From Crocosphaera sp. (GTDB lineage Bacteria; Cyanobacteriota; Cyanobacteriia; Cyanobacteriales; Microcystaceae), in NCBI GenBank assembly GCA_030065205.1, contig JASJDN010000011.1, positions 1 to 64,000 on the forward strand: 64,000 bases of DNA, in the 5' to 3' direction. Every line of letters starts with the position of its first letter. Positions within the stretch are counted from its first letter, which is position 1. The notes beneath the pieces are model-generated. The model saw only the letters and a list, made by a program, of their open reading frames with translations, ran no database searches and had not been told where the DNA came from. Shown here one piece after another: positions 43,612 through 53,039 of this stretch. The translations under genes were made by a program, and so were the position numbers.

Positions 43612-45015
43612 TTAGAGCCTTTTTCGTAATACGTTACCGATGGTATGGACTAATTTTTCTAACCAATGAATTCCTGTGTCTAGCCATTCTAAAACCCTCA
43701 CTAAAGGGTGTTTAACATAACCAGTGGTTTTTCCATCTGTATCGATCCAACGGGATGAATTCTTGTCTATTTTATGGTTAGACTTAACAGTAATCGATTT
43801 TTCACTGCTCCTTTTCTTCTGTAAGTTAGAGAGAGATTTATGGGGAGAAATTTTATTTTTCGGAGAGTTTACTCTTCTTTTTTTTCTTTTTTTGAAAGAT
43901 TGTTTCCGTTGATGAGAAGATGGCTCAGAGTGAGATAAAAATTTAGGAGAAGAGGCAACAGGAGAAGCTATATTAACAGAGGAAACTTCTGGATATAAAT
44001 CATTCCAGGATAACCAAGGATCATCTATTTTTTCAGCCACAGATCCTTGCTCACATATGGTTGATAGTTGGAACTGTTTTTGAAGTGAATTTGATGTTAA
44101 TTGCTGATGGGGAATCACTTGATTAAAAAAGTAGTCAATGGCAGCATAAATCAGAAATTCAATGCGAAAAGGATCTTTATTATCAATATTTAAAGATTCA
44201 CTACTTTTTTGTTGAATATGTTCTCTTATTTTTTGCAATTTTTGAGCAATAGGAGCAGATAACGGTAATAATTGTTTGCTATTTTGCTGAAAAATATATG
44301 ACTTTGTTGATACAGTAGTAATGGTATTTTTGGAAGTTGTAGGAACCAAAGAAGATTCTCTAAATAAATCTAAGGACATAGCAAGGGTTCCTGTTTGCAT
44401 CCAATCCATCACTTGCCAAAACCAACGAATGGGGGGCAAAACATGATCATTTTTTGGAGAAAATGGGGGAATGAGTTCTAAGTCATGCTGTTGATTTTGT
44501 TTAAAATCGTACCAATAGTTAGCAGTTTCTAAACGAATATATTTTTTTAAATGCTGTTGTTGTGTCTCAGAAAGAATATCAATAATTGTGTTATTTTCAG
44601 CCACTAAAACGAGAGCATGACTCTCTATTTCACTGGCCATTCCTTGAATCATAACAGGAGTTTTCTGATTATGCTGGTTATCTGTTTTCTGTTGCGTTTT
44701 CGTTTGGATTAAACAATGTTCTGTTTCTTTGAAAACTCGGGATAAGGATTGATCAACTGTGGGAGTAGAAGATGCAGTCTTATTTTGATGAGTAGGTAAT
44801 GCTTTTGCAGTGAAACCGAGTCTTAACTGTTTACGGGTCGCTCGTCCTGCTTGTACCATCAGATAGATAGGATAAATGAGGATTTGTAGGCTCCATTCTA
44901 TCCCTACTCTAAGATATTGTGCGCTATGAATGAGGCGATCGCGCCATTGGGACGATCGACGGTTAACAAAGTTAAATAATTTGCTTTTGTACGGTTGCTG
45001 GTTAGAAGGGTCCAT
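43612..45015 (-). CDS. Conserved cyanobacterial protein, function unknown
   Basis: The 467-residue protein starts MDPSNQQPYKSKLFNFVNRR. It has one possible amphipathic or membrane-associated helix near 36-58 (VGIEWSLQILIYPIYLMVQA). A low-complexity charged region (about 365-420, SHQRKQSFKKRKKRRVNSPK) follows, then a conserved end, RWIDTDGKTTGYVKHPLVRV, ending in LEWLDTGIHWLEKLVHTIGN. The aromatic stretch PPIRWFWQVMDWMQTGTLAM is also notable. I do not recognise the family. It follows the ABC ATPase start on the same strand and may share regulation. Confidence 0.6.
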   Translation of the reverse strand: MDPSNQQPYKSKLFNFVNRRSSQWRDRLIHSAQYLRVGIEWSLQILIYPIYLMVQAGRATRKQLRLGFTAKALPTHQNKTASSTPTVDQSLSRVFKETEHCLIQTKTQQKTDNQHNQKTPVMIQGMASEIESHALVLVAENNTIIDILSETQQQHLKKYIRLETANYWYDFKQNQQHDLELIPPFSPKNDHVLPPIRWFWQVMDWMQTGTLAMSLDLFRESSLVPTTSKNTITTVSTKSYIFQQNSKQLLPLSAPIAQKLQKIREHIQQKSSESLNIDNKDPFRIEFLIYAAIDYFFNQVIPHQQLTSNSLQKQFQLSTICEQGSVAEKIDDPWLSWNDLYPEVSSVNIASPVASSPKFLSHSEPSSHQRKQSFKKRKKRRVNSPKNKISPHKSLSNLQKKRSSEKSITVKSNHKIDKNSSRWIDTDGKTTGYVKHPLVRVLEWLDTGIHWLEKLVHTIGNVLRKRL

Positions 45016-45045
45016 TATTCAAATTTATAATTAATTTTGCTCTGT

Positions 45046-45717
45046 TTACTGTTGCAGTTTACCCTGATTTAATTTTAAAACTTGTGTTGTAAATTGTTCC
45101 ACAAGTTCTAATTGATGGTTTACCATAAGAACGGTCGTTTTAGCGTCTATTGTTATAGTCTTTAACACTTCGATGAGTTGCAATGCTTTCTGACGATCTA
45201 AAGCAGAGGTGGGTTCATCTAAAAGGAGTAAGGTGGGTTCCATCATTAACCCCCTGACAATGCTGATCAGTTGTCGTTGTCCTAGGGATAGTTGTAACTC
45301 ATTTCGTTCTAACCAATGATCGGGCATGGATAGTTGCGATCGCCAATAGTCCAGTCGTTGATTAATGACTGTTGAGGATAATTTTTGTAATTTCAAGGGA
45401 TAAACTAGGGTATCTTCAACCCTCATCCCTAATAATTTGGGTTCTTGGGGAACTAAGACAATTTGTTGACGTAGATCAATGGCCTGAAATTGCGTTAAGG
45501 GTTGAGATTGAAAGACAATCGATCCGGTATGGGGATCTTGTAAACGATTAATCAGACGTAATAAGGTGGTTTTTCCTGATCCTGAGGGGCCAACAATGCA
45601 GTAGCGATCGCCTCTATTAACGGTAAAAGAAATATTTTCGAGTAACTGATGTCTACCGAAGGGATCACTTAACCCCACATCAGATAATTGTAATAAAGGT
45701 TCTGTTAATCCTTGCAT
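45046..45717 (-). CDS. ABC transporter ATP-binding protein (FetA/YbbL-like)
   Basis: The 223-residue ATPase shows Walker A VGPSGSGKTTLLRLI, Q-loop VPQEPKLLGM, signature LSLGQRQLISIVRGL (Ser-Leu-Gly-Gln-Arg instead of SGGQ), Walker B LLLLDEPTSAL and the switch His in VNHQLEL. Size and pattern fit the FetA/YbbL group, ATPases paired with an FtsX-like permease or used in iron export. No permease gene is adjacent. It is monocistronic or linked to the downstream 467-residue gene (30 bp). Confidence 0.82.
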   Translation of the reverse strand: MQGLTEPLLQLSDVGLSDPFGRHQLLENISFTVNRGDRYCIVGPSGSGKTTLLRLINRLQDPHTGSIVFQSQPLTQFQAIDLRQQIVLVPQEPKLLGMRVEDTLVYPLKLQKLSSTVINQRLDYWRSQLSMPDHWLERNELQLSLGQRQLISIVRGLMMEPTLLLLDEPTSALDRQKALQLIEVLKTITIDAKTTVLMVNHQLELVEQFTTQVLKLNQGKLQQ

Positions 45718-45928
45718 GAGAATGGCATGATCGTTAAATCTTTATAACTAAAGTAATCTTAACAAAAATTCCCCAAAAAACACGACTAATCATCATTAAA
45801 ATTTAACTTCGTTGGGGCTAATAATTGAGTTATTGAAGAACCCAAACCTTCTATGGTTCAGTCACCATCGTCATTCTAATAATTCTTTTTTTGCTACAAT
45901 TAATAAAACTTAAGGATCAATAATAATC

Positions 45929-46639
45929 ATGAAAGTGATACACCCTTATCAACCGTTATTGCTTCGTTTAGTTCATGGTTTAACGGCATTATTTCTAATT
46001 TTAGCCATGATTACTGCCTACTGGACTTATGATGTTTATGATGGTAGATGGGGACACATTCCTTTGCCTAAGTTTGAAGAAATAGAGGGTATTCATGGAA
46101 CCTTTGGACTATGGACTTTATTGATTTTTCCTCTGTTAGTTTTTTATGGGTTTCATCAAGGCAAAAAGCGTTTGATTCAACCTAATACATTCTCAAATTT
46201 AACCCATATTAATCAAAAAGGTTGGTCTTATCATCTTCATCGGGTTATTAATACTTTAATGCTTATTTCTTTGACTTTTGCTGTTTTTACTGGCAAAATG
46301 ATGGATGAAAAATGGTTACCCAATGGAGAACTTGATCACCTTTGGTATTCCGCCCATTTGTTATCGTGGGTAGTCATGTTTTTCAGTTTAGGTTATCATC
46401 TATTAATGAGTGCAAAAATTGGCGGGTTCGGGTTTTTTGTCTCTATGTTTAACTGGTTCTACAAACCTCAAGATAACCCCAAATATTGGAAAAATCATCT
46501 TATCCATTACACCCAACAGTTTAACTTGTCTTGGGTCAAACATTGGTGGCAAAAAACGTTTTGGATTAAGTGGGTAGAGTTATTGATATGGATAGCTTTG
46601 GGGAGTGGTTGGATACTTTCTATTCTCAAGGAAATATAA
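45929..46639 (+). CDS. Cytochrome b561-like membrane protein
   Basis: The 236-residue protein has about four transmembrane helices: LLLRLVHGLTALFLILAMIT, FGLWTLLIFPLLVFYGFHQG, the VINTLMLISLTFAVFTGKMM helix and LWYSAHLLSWVVMFFSLGYH. Histidines lie at positions suited for two b-type hemes (LVHGL, GIHGT, HLHRV, SAHLLS, GYHLL). The pattern fits the b-type cytochrome subunit of formate dehydrogenase or hydrogenase. Partner not in the window. Located in the membrane. Confidence 0.75.
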   Translation: MKVIHPYQPLLLRLVHGLTALFLILAMITAYWTYDVYDGRWGHIPLPKFEEIEGIHGTFGLWTLLIFPLLVFYGFHQGKKRLIQPNTFSNLTHINQKGWSYHLHRVINTLMLISLTFAVFTGKMMDEKWLPNGELDHLWYSAHLLSWVVMFFSLGYHLLMSAKIGGFGFFVSMFNWFYKPQDNPKYWKNHLIHYTQQFNLSWVKHWWQKTFWIKWVELLIWIALGSGWILSILKEI

Positions 46640-46784
46640 TCCTAATAATGAAGTAATCTTTATGTTCATGGTAGATTGCTTCGGGGTATTTTTAGTAACA
46701 ATCAAAGCTTAATGTTTAGATTACCCCTCGCAATGATAACTTAAACGTCAATAATAATTGTTTCGTAAAAATGAGACCCTTGCT

Positions 46785-48104
46785 TTAATTGATCATCATT
46801 TTACCAGGATTCATTAAACCATAGGGATCAACTTCTTTTTTGAAATTTAGTTGGGGAGAATCAATGGTTTTTCGTCCGCCTCCTTCTAATAAATAAGTGT
46901 GAGGGTTGGCAATACCTGCACCATTTTCTTCGTGGTAACGGATGATTTCATTGACCTTTTCTTCTGTGGTAAAATGAAACAACTGTAACCCAGCAGGAAT
47001 CACTTTTCCTTGAAACTTGATAAACTCTAAATGAATCATTACCTCATCCCCAAAATGATCATAGAAATGTTCAACGTTATCTAAAGTAAAGTAAAAGGTT
47101 TGTAAATAAGTAATATTCGGATCAATACTTCTTGCATGAAGGGTGGTATGATTCCAAGTATATTCTAATAAACTGGTTCGGTTGTTGGCTTCTTCGGCTG
47201 TTTTGAAATAAGTTATTTCCCCGTTATATTCACCCACTAAATCACGAAACGCTTCTACATCATATTCAGATACCATCAAGAATGCAGCGTGTTTATTCTC
47301 CGGTAAATAGTCTTTTAACTGGGGTAAATAACGACAAATAGAAGCAGCGTGAACCGTGATTAATTTTTTAACAATACCATCACTATCCCCTAACCCTTGA
47401 CCAAACTTTGCCGCTTGCATAAAATCATCGAAAATGACGATAATTTCAGCCCAAGGATAAGCAGGGGATAAAGGGATTTCTAACTGTGTAATAATACCAT
47501 TAGTGCCATAAGCATGATTGACTTTCTGCACGTCATCCCCTCGTAACTCCATCACACGAGGTTCATCTTCGAGGGTAACGATGCGTAACCCGCGAAGATT
47601 ACCGCGATCGCGTAATTGTCCATAGGTAATTGATCCCATCCCGACGCTACCCCCCCCAATAAACCCTCCAATGGTGGCGGTACGGTAGGTAGAAGGGGCC
47701 ATGCGTAACTCCCATCCGGTTGGCCTGGACTGCTTATCAAAAGCGGCCATTTTCACCCCTGGTTCCACACAAGCAACCCCTGACTCTAACCAGAGAATTT
47801 GCTGCATTTTGGTGGTATCGAGGATAACTCCCCCTTCTAAGGGAATACATTGACCATAATTACCGGTTCCGGCCCCTCTAACGGTGAGGGGAACTTTATA
47901 TTTAGCGCAAGTTTGGGCAATTTGTATGACTTCTGCTTCTGTGGTGGGACGAATAACGAGGTCTCCCCGTTTATCTTGTAGTTGTTGTTGTAAAATGGGG
48001 CTAAAATGGTAATAATCGAGGGATAATTTGGTAATTTGATGAGGATCGGTAATAATTTCTAGATGGGATAAGGCTGTTTTAATTTTATCGATGGTTTGGC
48101 TCAT
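46785..48104 (-). CDS. FAD-binding oxidoreductase (glycolate oxidase-like)
   Basis: The 439-residue flavoprotein has the PCMH-type FAD fold: VIRPTTEAEVIQIAQTCAKY, VPLTVRGAGTGNYGQCIPLE, GGVILDTTKM, IGGFIGGGSVGMGSITYG and a C-terminal domain ending PYGLMNPGKMM. The VPLTVRGAGTGNYGQ block is the GlcD-type pyrophosphate site. Substrate is a hydroxyacid or similar; unknown. ATG 48104 is chosen; frame to 48128 adds eight residues. Neighbours are the CAP lipoprotein and the cytochrome b, a possible acceptor, but on the opposite strand. Confidence 0.83.
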   Translation of the reverse strand: MSQTIDKIKTALSHLEIITDPHQITKLSLDYYHFSPILQQQLQDKRGDLVIRPTTEAEVIQIAQTCAKYKVPLTVRGAGTGNYGQCIPLEGGVILDTTKMQQILWLESGVACVEPGVKMAAFDKQSRPTGWELRMAPSTYRTATIGGFIGGGSVGMGSITYGQLRDRGNLRGLRIVTLEDEPRVMELRGDDVQKVNHAYGTNGIITQLEIPLSPAYPWAEIIVIFDDFMQAAKFGQGLGDSDGIVKKLITVHAASICRYLPQLKDYLPENKHAAFLMVSEYDVEAFRDLVGEYNGEITYFKTAEEANNRTSLLEYTWNHTTLHARSIDPNITYLQTFYFTLDNVEHFYDHFGDEVMIHLEFIKFQGKVIPAGLQLFHFTTEEKVNEIIRYHEENGAGIANPHTYLLEGGGRKTIDSPQLNFKKEVDPYGLMNPGKMMIN

Positions 48105-48182
48105 AATTTGTGTTAAATTTAAAAGCAAATTTATCTATTTCTAATGTAGCAAATAATGGACAATTCTTAACCATTAATTTGT

Positions 48183-49220
48183 TTACCGTTGTAATAAGAA
48201 TAGCTGCGTAAAATAATATTCTCCGTCAGAATTTTTGGCAATTCCTACCCCAGTTAAATTGAATTTTCCTTCCATATTTTTACGATGGCCAGGACTATTA
48301 ATCCACCCTTTGACCGCCACATCTGCTAAGTCAGGATAGCCTTTTATATAAGCTAAATTTTCTGCAAAGGATCGATAGGGAATGGTTTTTCCCACTGCTT
48401 TAGCCCTATTATCAAACCCATCGTGACTGAAAGTTGCTTTTTTACTAGCCATATCTCGGCTATGTTGTCTCGCAACGTAACTAATTTCTGCGTTCATGGT
48501 TAATGGAGGTAAATTTTTTGATAACCGATATTGATTAACACGACGGTTAATTTCTTGTTCTAGAGCAATTAAGAATTGACCATCTTGACCCGCTTTTTCT
48601 AATAAGGGATCAGGGTTTTTCCAAGGTTCTAAACGATTAGAAATTTCGGGGGAACGGGTAATGATAGAAGATTTTTCTTTGATAAAAATTTGCGTAAAAT
48701 AGTATTTTCCCTGACTATTTTGTGCGACACCAATCCCCGTTTCATCATATTTTCCTTCAATATTTTTCAGATTGTTGGGATTATTTAACCACTGTTTAAT
48801 GACAGTTTTGACGGGATTACTATCATTTTGATGGGTGGCTAAGTTTTCCACTCCTTTTTCATGGGGGGTACTAAAACTAATAATTTTTAATCGTTGTTCT
48901 AAGTTGTCATGACTGACAGGAATAATACCAGCAGCCATTCTTTCACTATGAATTCTTGCTTGTTGACTAATTTGAGGATTGAGTTTTAAGGGAGGTAAAT
49001 TTTTTGATAACCGATATTGATTAATTTCTCGATAGGTGATGTCTTCGAGCGCTTCTAGAAAGGCGGGATCGGTTAAACTAGGGGGAGGGTTAGTATTAGA
49101 AGAGGAAATTTCAGGAAGAGGAATCTCTTTTAGGGGAATCGGTTCGATGGACTCACAACCGATTAAACCCACTATAACCACCCATAGCGTTAATAATCGT
49201 TGATAATAAGGAGATTTCAT
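48183..49220 (-). CDS. Lipoprotein with two CAP (SCP/PR1) domains
   Basis: The 345-residue protein has a lipobox (IVGLIGCES) and two CAP domains (about 60-175 and 210-345). Each has NQYRLSKNLPPL, an HS-x-x-MA helix, a SHDN or SHDG site, ENLA, and YYFTQLF or YYFTQIF. A 34-bp stretch, starting GGAGGTAAATTTTTTGATAA on the plus strand, is identical in both (48505-48538 and 48991-49024), which indicates a recent duplication or conversion. Bacterial CAP proteins are secreted or surface-anchored; substrate unclear. It is divergent from queE. Confidence 0.84.
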   Translation of the reverse strand: MKSPYYQRLLTLWVVIVGLIGCESIEPIPLKEIPLPEISSSNTNPPPSLTDPAFLEALEDITYREINQYRLSKNLPPLKLNPQISQQARIHSERMAAGIIPVSHDNLEQRLKIISFSTPHEKGVENLATHQNDSNPVKTVIKQWLNNPNNLKNIEGKYDETGIGVAQNSQGKYYFTQIFIKEKSSIITRSPEISNRLEPWKNPDPLLEKAGQDGQFLIALEQEINRRVNQYRLSKNLPPLTMNAEISYVARQHSRDMASKKATFSHDGFDNRAKAVGKTIPYRSFAENLAYIKGYPDLADVAVKGWINSPGHRKNMEGKFNLTGVGIAKNSDGEYYFTQLFLLQR

Positions 49221-49269
49221 ACAGAACAGAAAAAGCCGTTAAAATTGTTAGAAGTGTTAATAATAGTTT

Positions 49270-49911
49270 ATGAATAGTTTAGCGTCAGTTGGCAACAAAG
49301 CGATCGCACCGAAATTAATCACTTATCCGATTGTAGAAACCTTTCACTCGATACAGGGGGAAGGGACGTGGACAGGGATGAGTGCTTTTTTCATTCGTCT
49401 GGCCGGGTGTGATGTTCATTGTCCCTGGTGTGACCAAAAAGAGTCATGGACCAGTCATATTTATCCCCAACAGTCCGTTCAAATGTTAGCCCAAACGGCT
49501 AAAGCAGCTAACCCTGCGATGGTGGTCATTACCGGAGGAGAACCCTTATTATATAATTTATTCCCCTTAACTAAAGCGTTACAAAAGTTAGGGTTACGGG
49601 TTCATCTAGAAACCTCTGGGGCCCATCCGTTTAGTGGACAGTTTGACTGGGTGACTTTTTCCCCCAAACCCTTCCAGGTTCCCCATGAGAGTATCTATTC
49701 CCAGGTTAACGAATTAAAGGTTATTATTGCCACTGAAGAAGATTTACACTGGGCCGAGGAACAAGCTGAAAAAGTTCCAGCCGAAGTGATTAAATATTTA
49801 CAACCAGAATGGAATCATCCCGACAGTCAATCTTTAATTTTTGATTATATTCTTGATCATCCTCAATGGCGTATGAGTTTACAAATTCATAAATTTTTGG
49901 GGGTTAGATGA
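49270..49911 (+). CDS. queE: 7-carboxy-7-deazaguanine synthase QueE
   Basis: QueE converts carboxytetrahydropterin to CDG in the queuosine pathway. The 213-residue radical SAM enzyme has the C-x3-C-x2-C cluster site with Cys47, Cys51 and Cys54 (GCDVHCPWCDQKESW). The substrate-binding start ETFHSIQGEGTWTGMSAFFI, the VVITGGEPLL motif and VTFSPKPFQ further support the call. No other que gene is close. The upstream CAP lipoprotein is divergent. A G-rich segment follows. Confidence 0.93.
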   Translation: MNSLASVGNKAIAPKLITYPIVETFHSIQGEGTWTGMSAFFIRLAGCDVHCPWCDQKESWTSHIYPQQSVQMLAQTAKAANPAMVVITGGEPLLYNLFPLTKALQKLGLRVHLETSGAHPFSGQFDWVTFSPKPFQVPHESIYSQVNELKVIIATEEDLHWAEEQAEKVPAEVIKYLQPEWNHPDSQSLIFDYILDHPQWRMSLQIHKFLGVR

Positions 49912-49951
49912 TAATAGGTTTCAATTGAGTGGATTAACATTTTAGTTAAGT

Positions 49952-49991
49952 GAGTGTGGGGAGTCTGGGAGGGGTGGGGCGTGTGGGGAGT
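49952..49991 (+). repeat. G-rich degenerate 9-bp repeats, possible G-quadruplex
   Basis: The stretch has five G runs (GGGG, GGG, GGGG, GGGG, GGGG) separated by 1 to 5 bases, meeting the G3+ N1-7 rule. The unit GTGTGGGGAG matches the reverse of the array at 1-45. It lies 120 bp upstream of the HMA_2 operon and could affect its promoter. Confidence 0.65.
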
Positions 49992-50109
49992 ATTGGCCTT
50001 TTAATGTTTAACCGATGCACATGAAAATTGTTATGAGAAAAAATAGCAGTTGATTAGTTGCTCTAAGATCAACTATGATTAAAGTATGATCGTAAGGAAC
50101 TAGAGCATT

Positions 50110-50643
50110 ATGAATCCAGTTTCAGTTGCTACAACGAATGATCACCAATTGGAAGTAGCCGAAGAAAAACTCATCCAATTTTTGAACGATCATAATGAAA
50201 TTGAGATGATTCTTCCGGTTATTCTGGGTATTGTCGTGACCAGTCGCTTACAATTGAGGGGAGCTAACGCCCTCATCGTTAATCTGGCTATTGCTAGTAT
50301 TTCTCGCCAAATTTTTACGAATCTTAAACAAATGACTCCGATGGTAACAGCGAACAACTTTAATGGAGTTAGTCAGGTTGAAAAAGAAGAAGATAGCCAA
50401 TATACGATTGTTCACTCTGTACCTGGGAGAATTCGCGTTAAAATCCCTAGATTAGCCAAAGATATACAATTTTGCGAAAGTTTATCTCAATTATTAGAAG
50501 CAGATGACCATGTCATTGAGTCCCGTATTAACCACGCTGCTGCTTCTGTGGTCATTTATTATGAGACACAAGGGTTATCGGAGATGGAACTAGGATTACG
50601 CTTAATTAGTATTATGAATAAAGCAGAAGAAACTGTTACCTAA
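50110..50643 (+). CDS. HMA_2 domain protein
   Basis: The 177-residue protein has a possible transmembrane or buried helix pair (about 32-70: MILPVILGIVVTSRLQLRGA) and a C-terminal HMA_2-type domain (about 97-175). That domain carries VHSVPGRIRVKIPRL, the H-x-x-PGR-x-R pattern shared with the next gene. It has no Cys-x-x-Cys, so it should not bind soft metals as ordinary HMA domains do. It starts the operon 17 bp before the ATPase. Probably a partner of the ATPase in the membrane or cytosol. Confidence 0.8.
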   Translation: MNPVSVATTNDHQLEVAEEKLIQFLNDHNEIEMILPVILGIVVTSRLQLRGANALIVNLAIASISRQIFTNLKQMTPMVTANNFNGVSQVEKEEDSQYTIVHSVPGRIRVKIPRLAKDIQFCESLSQLLEADDHVIESRINHAAASVVIYYETQGLSEMELGLRLISIMNKAEETVT

Positions 50644-50660
50644 AAAAACAGAAATTTCCC

Positions 50661-52775
50661 ATGAAAACGATTCCCCAGATCATCCATCATATACCTGGAA
50701 GAGTCAGGTTTCGAGTTGATCGGTTAAGTTATGATCGACAGTTTGCTTCGCGTCTTCAACACCTTTTAAACGCAACCAATGGGATTAAAACTGTTCGCTT
50801 AAATCCTTGGGCTGCTTGCGTTATCATCGTTTATCATGGGGATAAAGGGTTAACTATTGAGGAATATATTGTTGCTCTTATAGAAAAGGCAGAAAATCAT
50901 CATCGTTTAGATCCAGAAAAGAAACCCAAACATACCCTAGAAGAATGGTCAAGCTTAACCCTTCCTAGTTTAGCCACATTATTAGCCTTTGGAGCAAAAA
51001 AAATACCCCTTCCAGGATTAAAATTAATTGCTGTTTTTATGTTACTAAGGGCTGCCTTTCCTGTGGTAAAAAGAGCCTATAAAAGTTTATCTGATGAACA
51101 AAAATTAAACATCGATTGTTTAGATAGTTTAGCCTTAATATTTAGTGGGTTACAAGGGCAAATGGTAACCCCTGCTTTAGTCATTACCTTACACGAATTA
51201 GGGGATATTATTCGAGAAAAAACAGCGCGTTCCACAGCAATTAAAACCAGCGATTTATTAGATACGATTGGTCATTTTGCTTGGGTAGAAAGAGATAATC
51301 AAATTCTTCATATTGAAAGTGATCGGGTAAAAATTGGGGATACAGTAGTCGTTTATCCAGGGGAACGTATACCCGTTGATGGCACAGTTATTAAAGGAAA
51401 AGCCATTATTGATCAACAACAATTAACAGGGGAATCTATGCCCATTGTGGCCAAACAAAATAGTTATGTGTATGCCTCAACCTTATTAAGATCGGGAGAA
51501 ATTCGCATTAGATGTGAAAAAGTAGGGGAGAAAACCCGTGCAGCGGCCAGCGTTCAACTCCTAGAAAAAGCCCCTGTTCATGACACCCGCATGGCTAACT
51601 ATGCAGCTAATTTAGCCGAACAATTAATGATGCCATCCTTATGCTTAGCAGGCATGATTTTAATCATCACCCAAGACCCCCAACGGGTGGCTTCTATTCT
51701 TACCCTAGATTTTGTCACAGGGATTCGGGTGTCGATTCCAACGGCCTTTTTAGGGGCATTAAATCATACCACTCGTCACGGTATTTTAATCAGAAGCGGT
51801 CGAACCTTAGAACTATTATCAGAAATTGATACCATTGTCTTTGATAAAACTGGAACCCTCACCGAAGGAAATATTCAAGTGGTAGGGGTAGAAACCGTCA
51901 AAGACACATTAGATGCCAAAACGTTGATTCGCTTAGCTGCATCAGCCGAACAACGCATTACCCATCCCGTAGCCGAAGCGATCGCCCATTATGCCCAACA
52001 GGAAAACATTAGCCTCTTACCCCGTGACCGTTGGGAGTACGAGGTGGGGTTAGGAATGGTGGCTACCATCGCTGAAAAAACCGTATTAGTAGGCAGTCAA
52101 AAGCTATTAAGCAGTAAAGGCGTGATCATCCGAGAAACGGCTAAGATGCAAGAGAAATTCGCGTTTTCTCCCGTCTACGTCGCTTGTGATGGGGAGTTTC
52201 AGGGCATTATTTATTATACCGATCCCCTCCGTTCTCAAAGTGCTGATTTAATTCGGTGTCTACAAGAAGAATATGATATCGAAGTCCATCTGCTGACAGG
52301 AGACAACCAAACACGAGCAACAGAAGTGGGTAAACAGTTACAGATTCCCCTCTCTAACGTCCATGCAGAGGCGTTTCCTGAAGATAAGGCAAGAATTGTC
52401 CGCCACTTGCACGATCGGGGTAAAACCGTTGCTTTTGTGGGGGATGGCCTCAACGACTCGGTCGCCTTGGCTTATGCAGATGTATCCATTTCCTTTGAAA
52501 ACGGGTCAGAAATTGCCAGGGACACCGCCGATGTGGTGTTGATGAATAATGACTTGACCGACGTATTAGAGGCCATCGCCATTGCCCAAGAAACGAAAGC
52601 CTTAATTAATCAAAATACCCTGATGGTGGTTGCCCCTAACTTAGCGGCCTTAGGGTTGGCGACTACCATTGGCCTTAACCCCTTGTTAGCCACCCTAGTC
52701 CATAATGGAACGGCGATCGTTGCGGGACTCAATAGTTTACGGCCGCTGGTTCAACATCATCTAGAAAGCAGTTAA
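50661..52775 (+). CDS. P1B-type ATPase with HMA_2 domain, lacking the CPC motif
   Basis: The 704-residue pump starts with an HMA_2 domain (IIHHIPGRVRFRV, about 1-80). The P-type core follows: TGES 256-259, DKTGT 395-399 (phospho-Asp395), the P1B-specific His-Pro at 435-436, GDGLND 594-599, and a late HNGTAIVAGLNSLRPL helix. The membrane metal motif normally Cys-Pro-Cys is replaced: the segment reads ILTLDFVTGIRVSIPTAF, with Phe351-Val-Thr353 at the CPC position and an Asp before it. Soft-metal transport is thus unlikely by the usual chemistry. Substrate unknown. It is coupled with HMA_2 upstream and DUF5132 downstream. Confidence 0.9.
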   Translation: MKTIPQIIHHIPGRVRFRVDRLSYDRQFASRLQHLLNATNGIKTVRLNPWAACVIIVYHGDKGLTIEEYIVALIEKAENHHRLDPEKKPKHTLEEWSSLTLPSLATLLAFGAKKIPLPGLKLIAVFMLLRAAFPVVKRAYKSLSDEQKLNIDCLDSLALIFSGLQGQMVTPALVITLHELGDIIREKTARSTAIKTSDLLDTIGHFAWVERDNQILHIESDRVKIGDTVVVYPGERIPVDGTVIKGKAIIDQQQLTGESMPIVAKQNSYVYASTLLRSGEIRIRCEKVGEKTRAAASVQLLEKAPVHDTRMANYAANLAEQLMMPSLCLAGMILIITQDPQRVASILTLDFVTGIRVSIPTAFLGALNHTTRHGILIRSGRTLELLSEIDTIVFDKTGTLTEGNIQVVGVETVKDTLDAKTLIRLAASAEQRITHPVAEAIAHYAQQENISLLPRDRWEYEVGLGMVATIAEKTVLVGSQKLLSSKGVIIRETAKMQEKFAFSPVYVACDGEFQGIIYYTDPLRSQSADLIRCLQEEYDIEVHLLTGDNQTRATEVGKQLQIPLSNVHAEAFPEDKARIVRHLHDRGKTVAFVGDGLNDSVALAYADVSISFENGSEIARDTADVVLMNNDLTDVLEAIAIAQETKALINQNTLMVVAPNLAALGLATTIGLNPLLATLVHNGTAIVAGLNSLRPLVQHHLESS

Positions 52776-52807
52776 GTTTGTCCAATTTATTTAGGAGTTT
52801 TTTACTG

Positions 52808-53032
52808 ATGTCATTGATTCACTGGGATAAATCGGTTCTTAGCTTACACCTTAAAGAAATCATCGAAGATCATCATCAAAAAGGTGATTCAAGGGGAGTC
52901 GTTGGGTTAGGGGCGATTTTACTGGGAACCATTGCCCTTCCGGCTGCGGCCAAACTGGGTCGTCCTGTTCTCAAATCTGTGATTAAAAAAGGACTTTATT
53001 TATCATCTGAACTGTTTGAGAAAAAACGGTGA
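52808..53032 (+). CDS. DUF5132-like small membrane protein
   Basis: This 74-residue protein starts at ATG 52808, with AGGAG 10 bp upstream; a longer frame from 52778 has no ribosome site. A polar N-terminus (LHLKEIIEDHHQKGDS) leads to a Gly/Ala-rich hydrophobic helix, VVGLGAILLGTIALPAAAKL, and an amphipathic end with basic residues (KSVIKKGLYLSSELFEKKR). This matches the DUF5132 pattern. It follows the ATPase by 32 bp and is the last gene of that operon. Function unknown; likely membrane-associated. Confidence 0.75.
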   Translation: MSLIHWDKSVLSLHLKEIIEDHHQKGDSRGVVGLGAILLGTIALPAAAKLGRPVLKSVIKKGLYLSSELFEKKR

Positions 53033-53039
53033 TCTTGAG

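Noticed and set aside
46677-46734. Imperfect inverted repeat between the cytochrome b and FAD oxidoreductase genes
   Set aside because: The arms (TTGC..GGGGTA and TACCCC..GCAA) are interrupted and separated by a long loop, with no T tract; not convincing.
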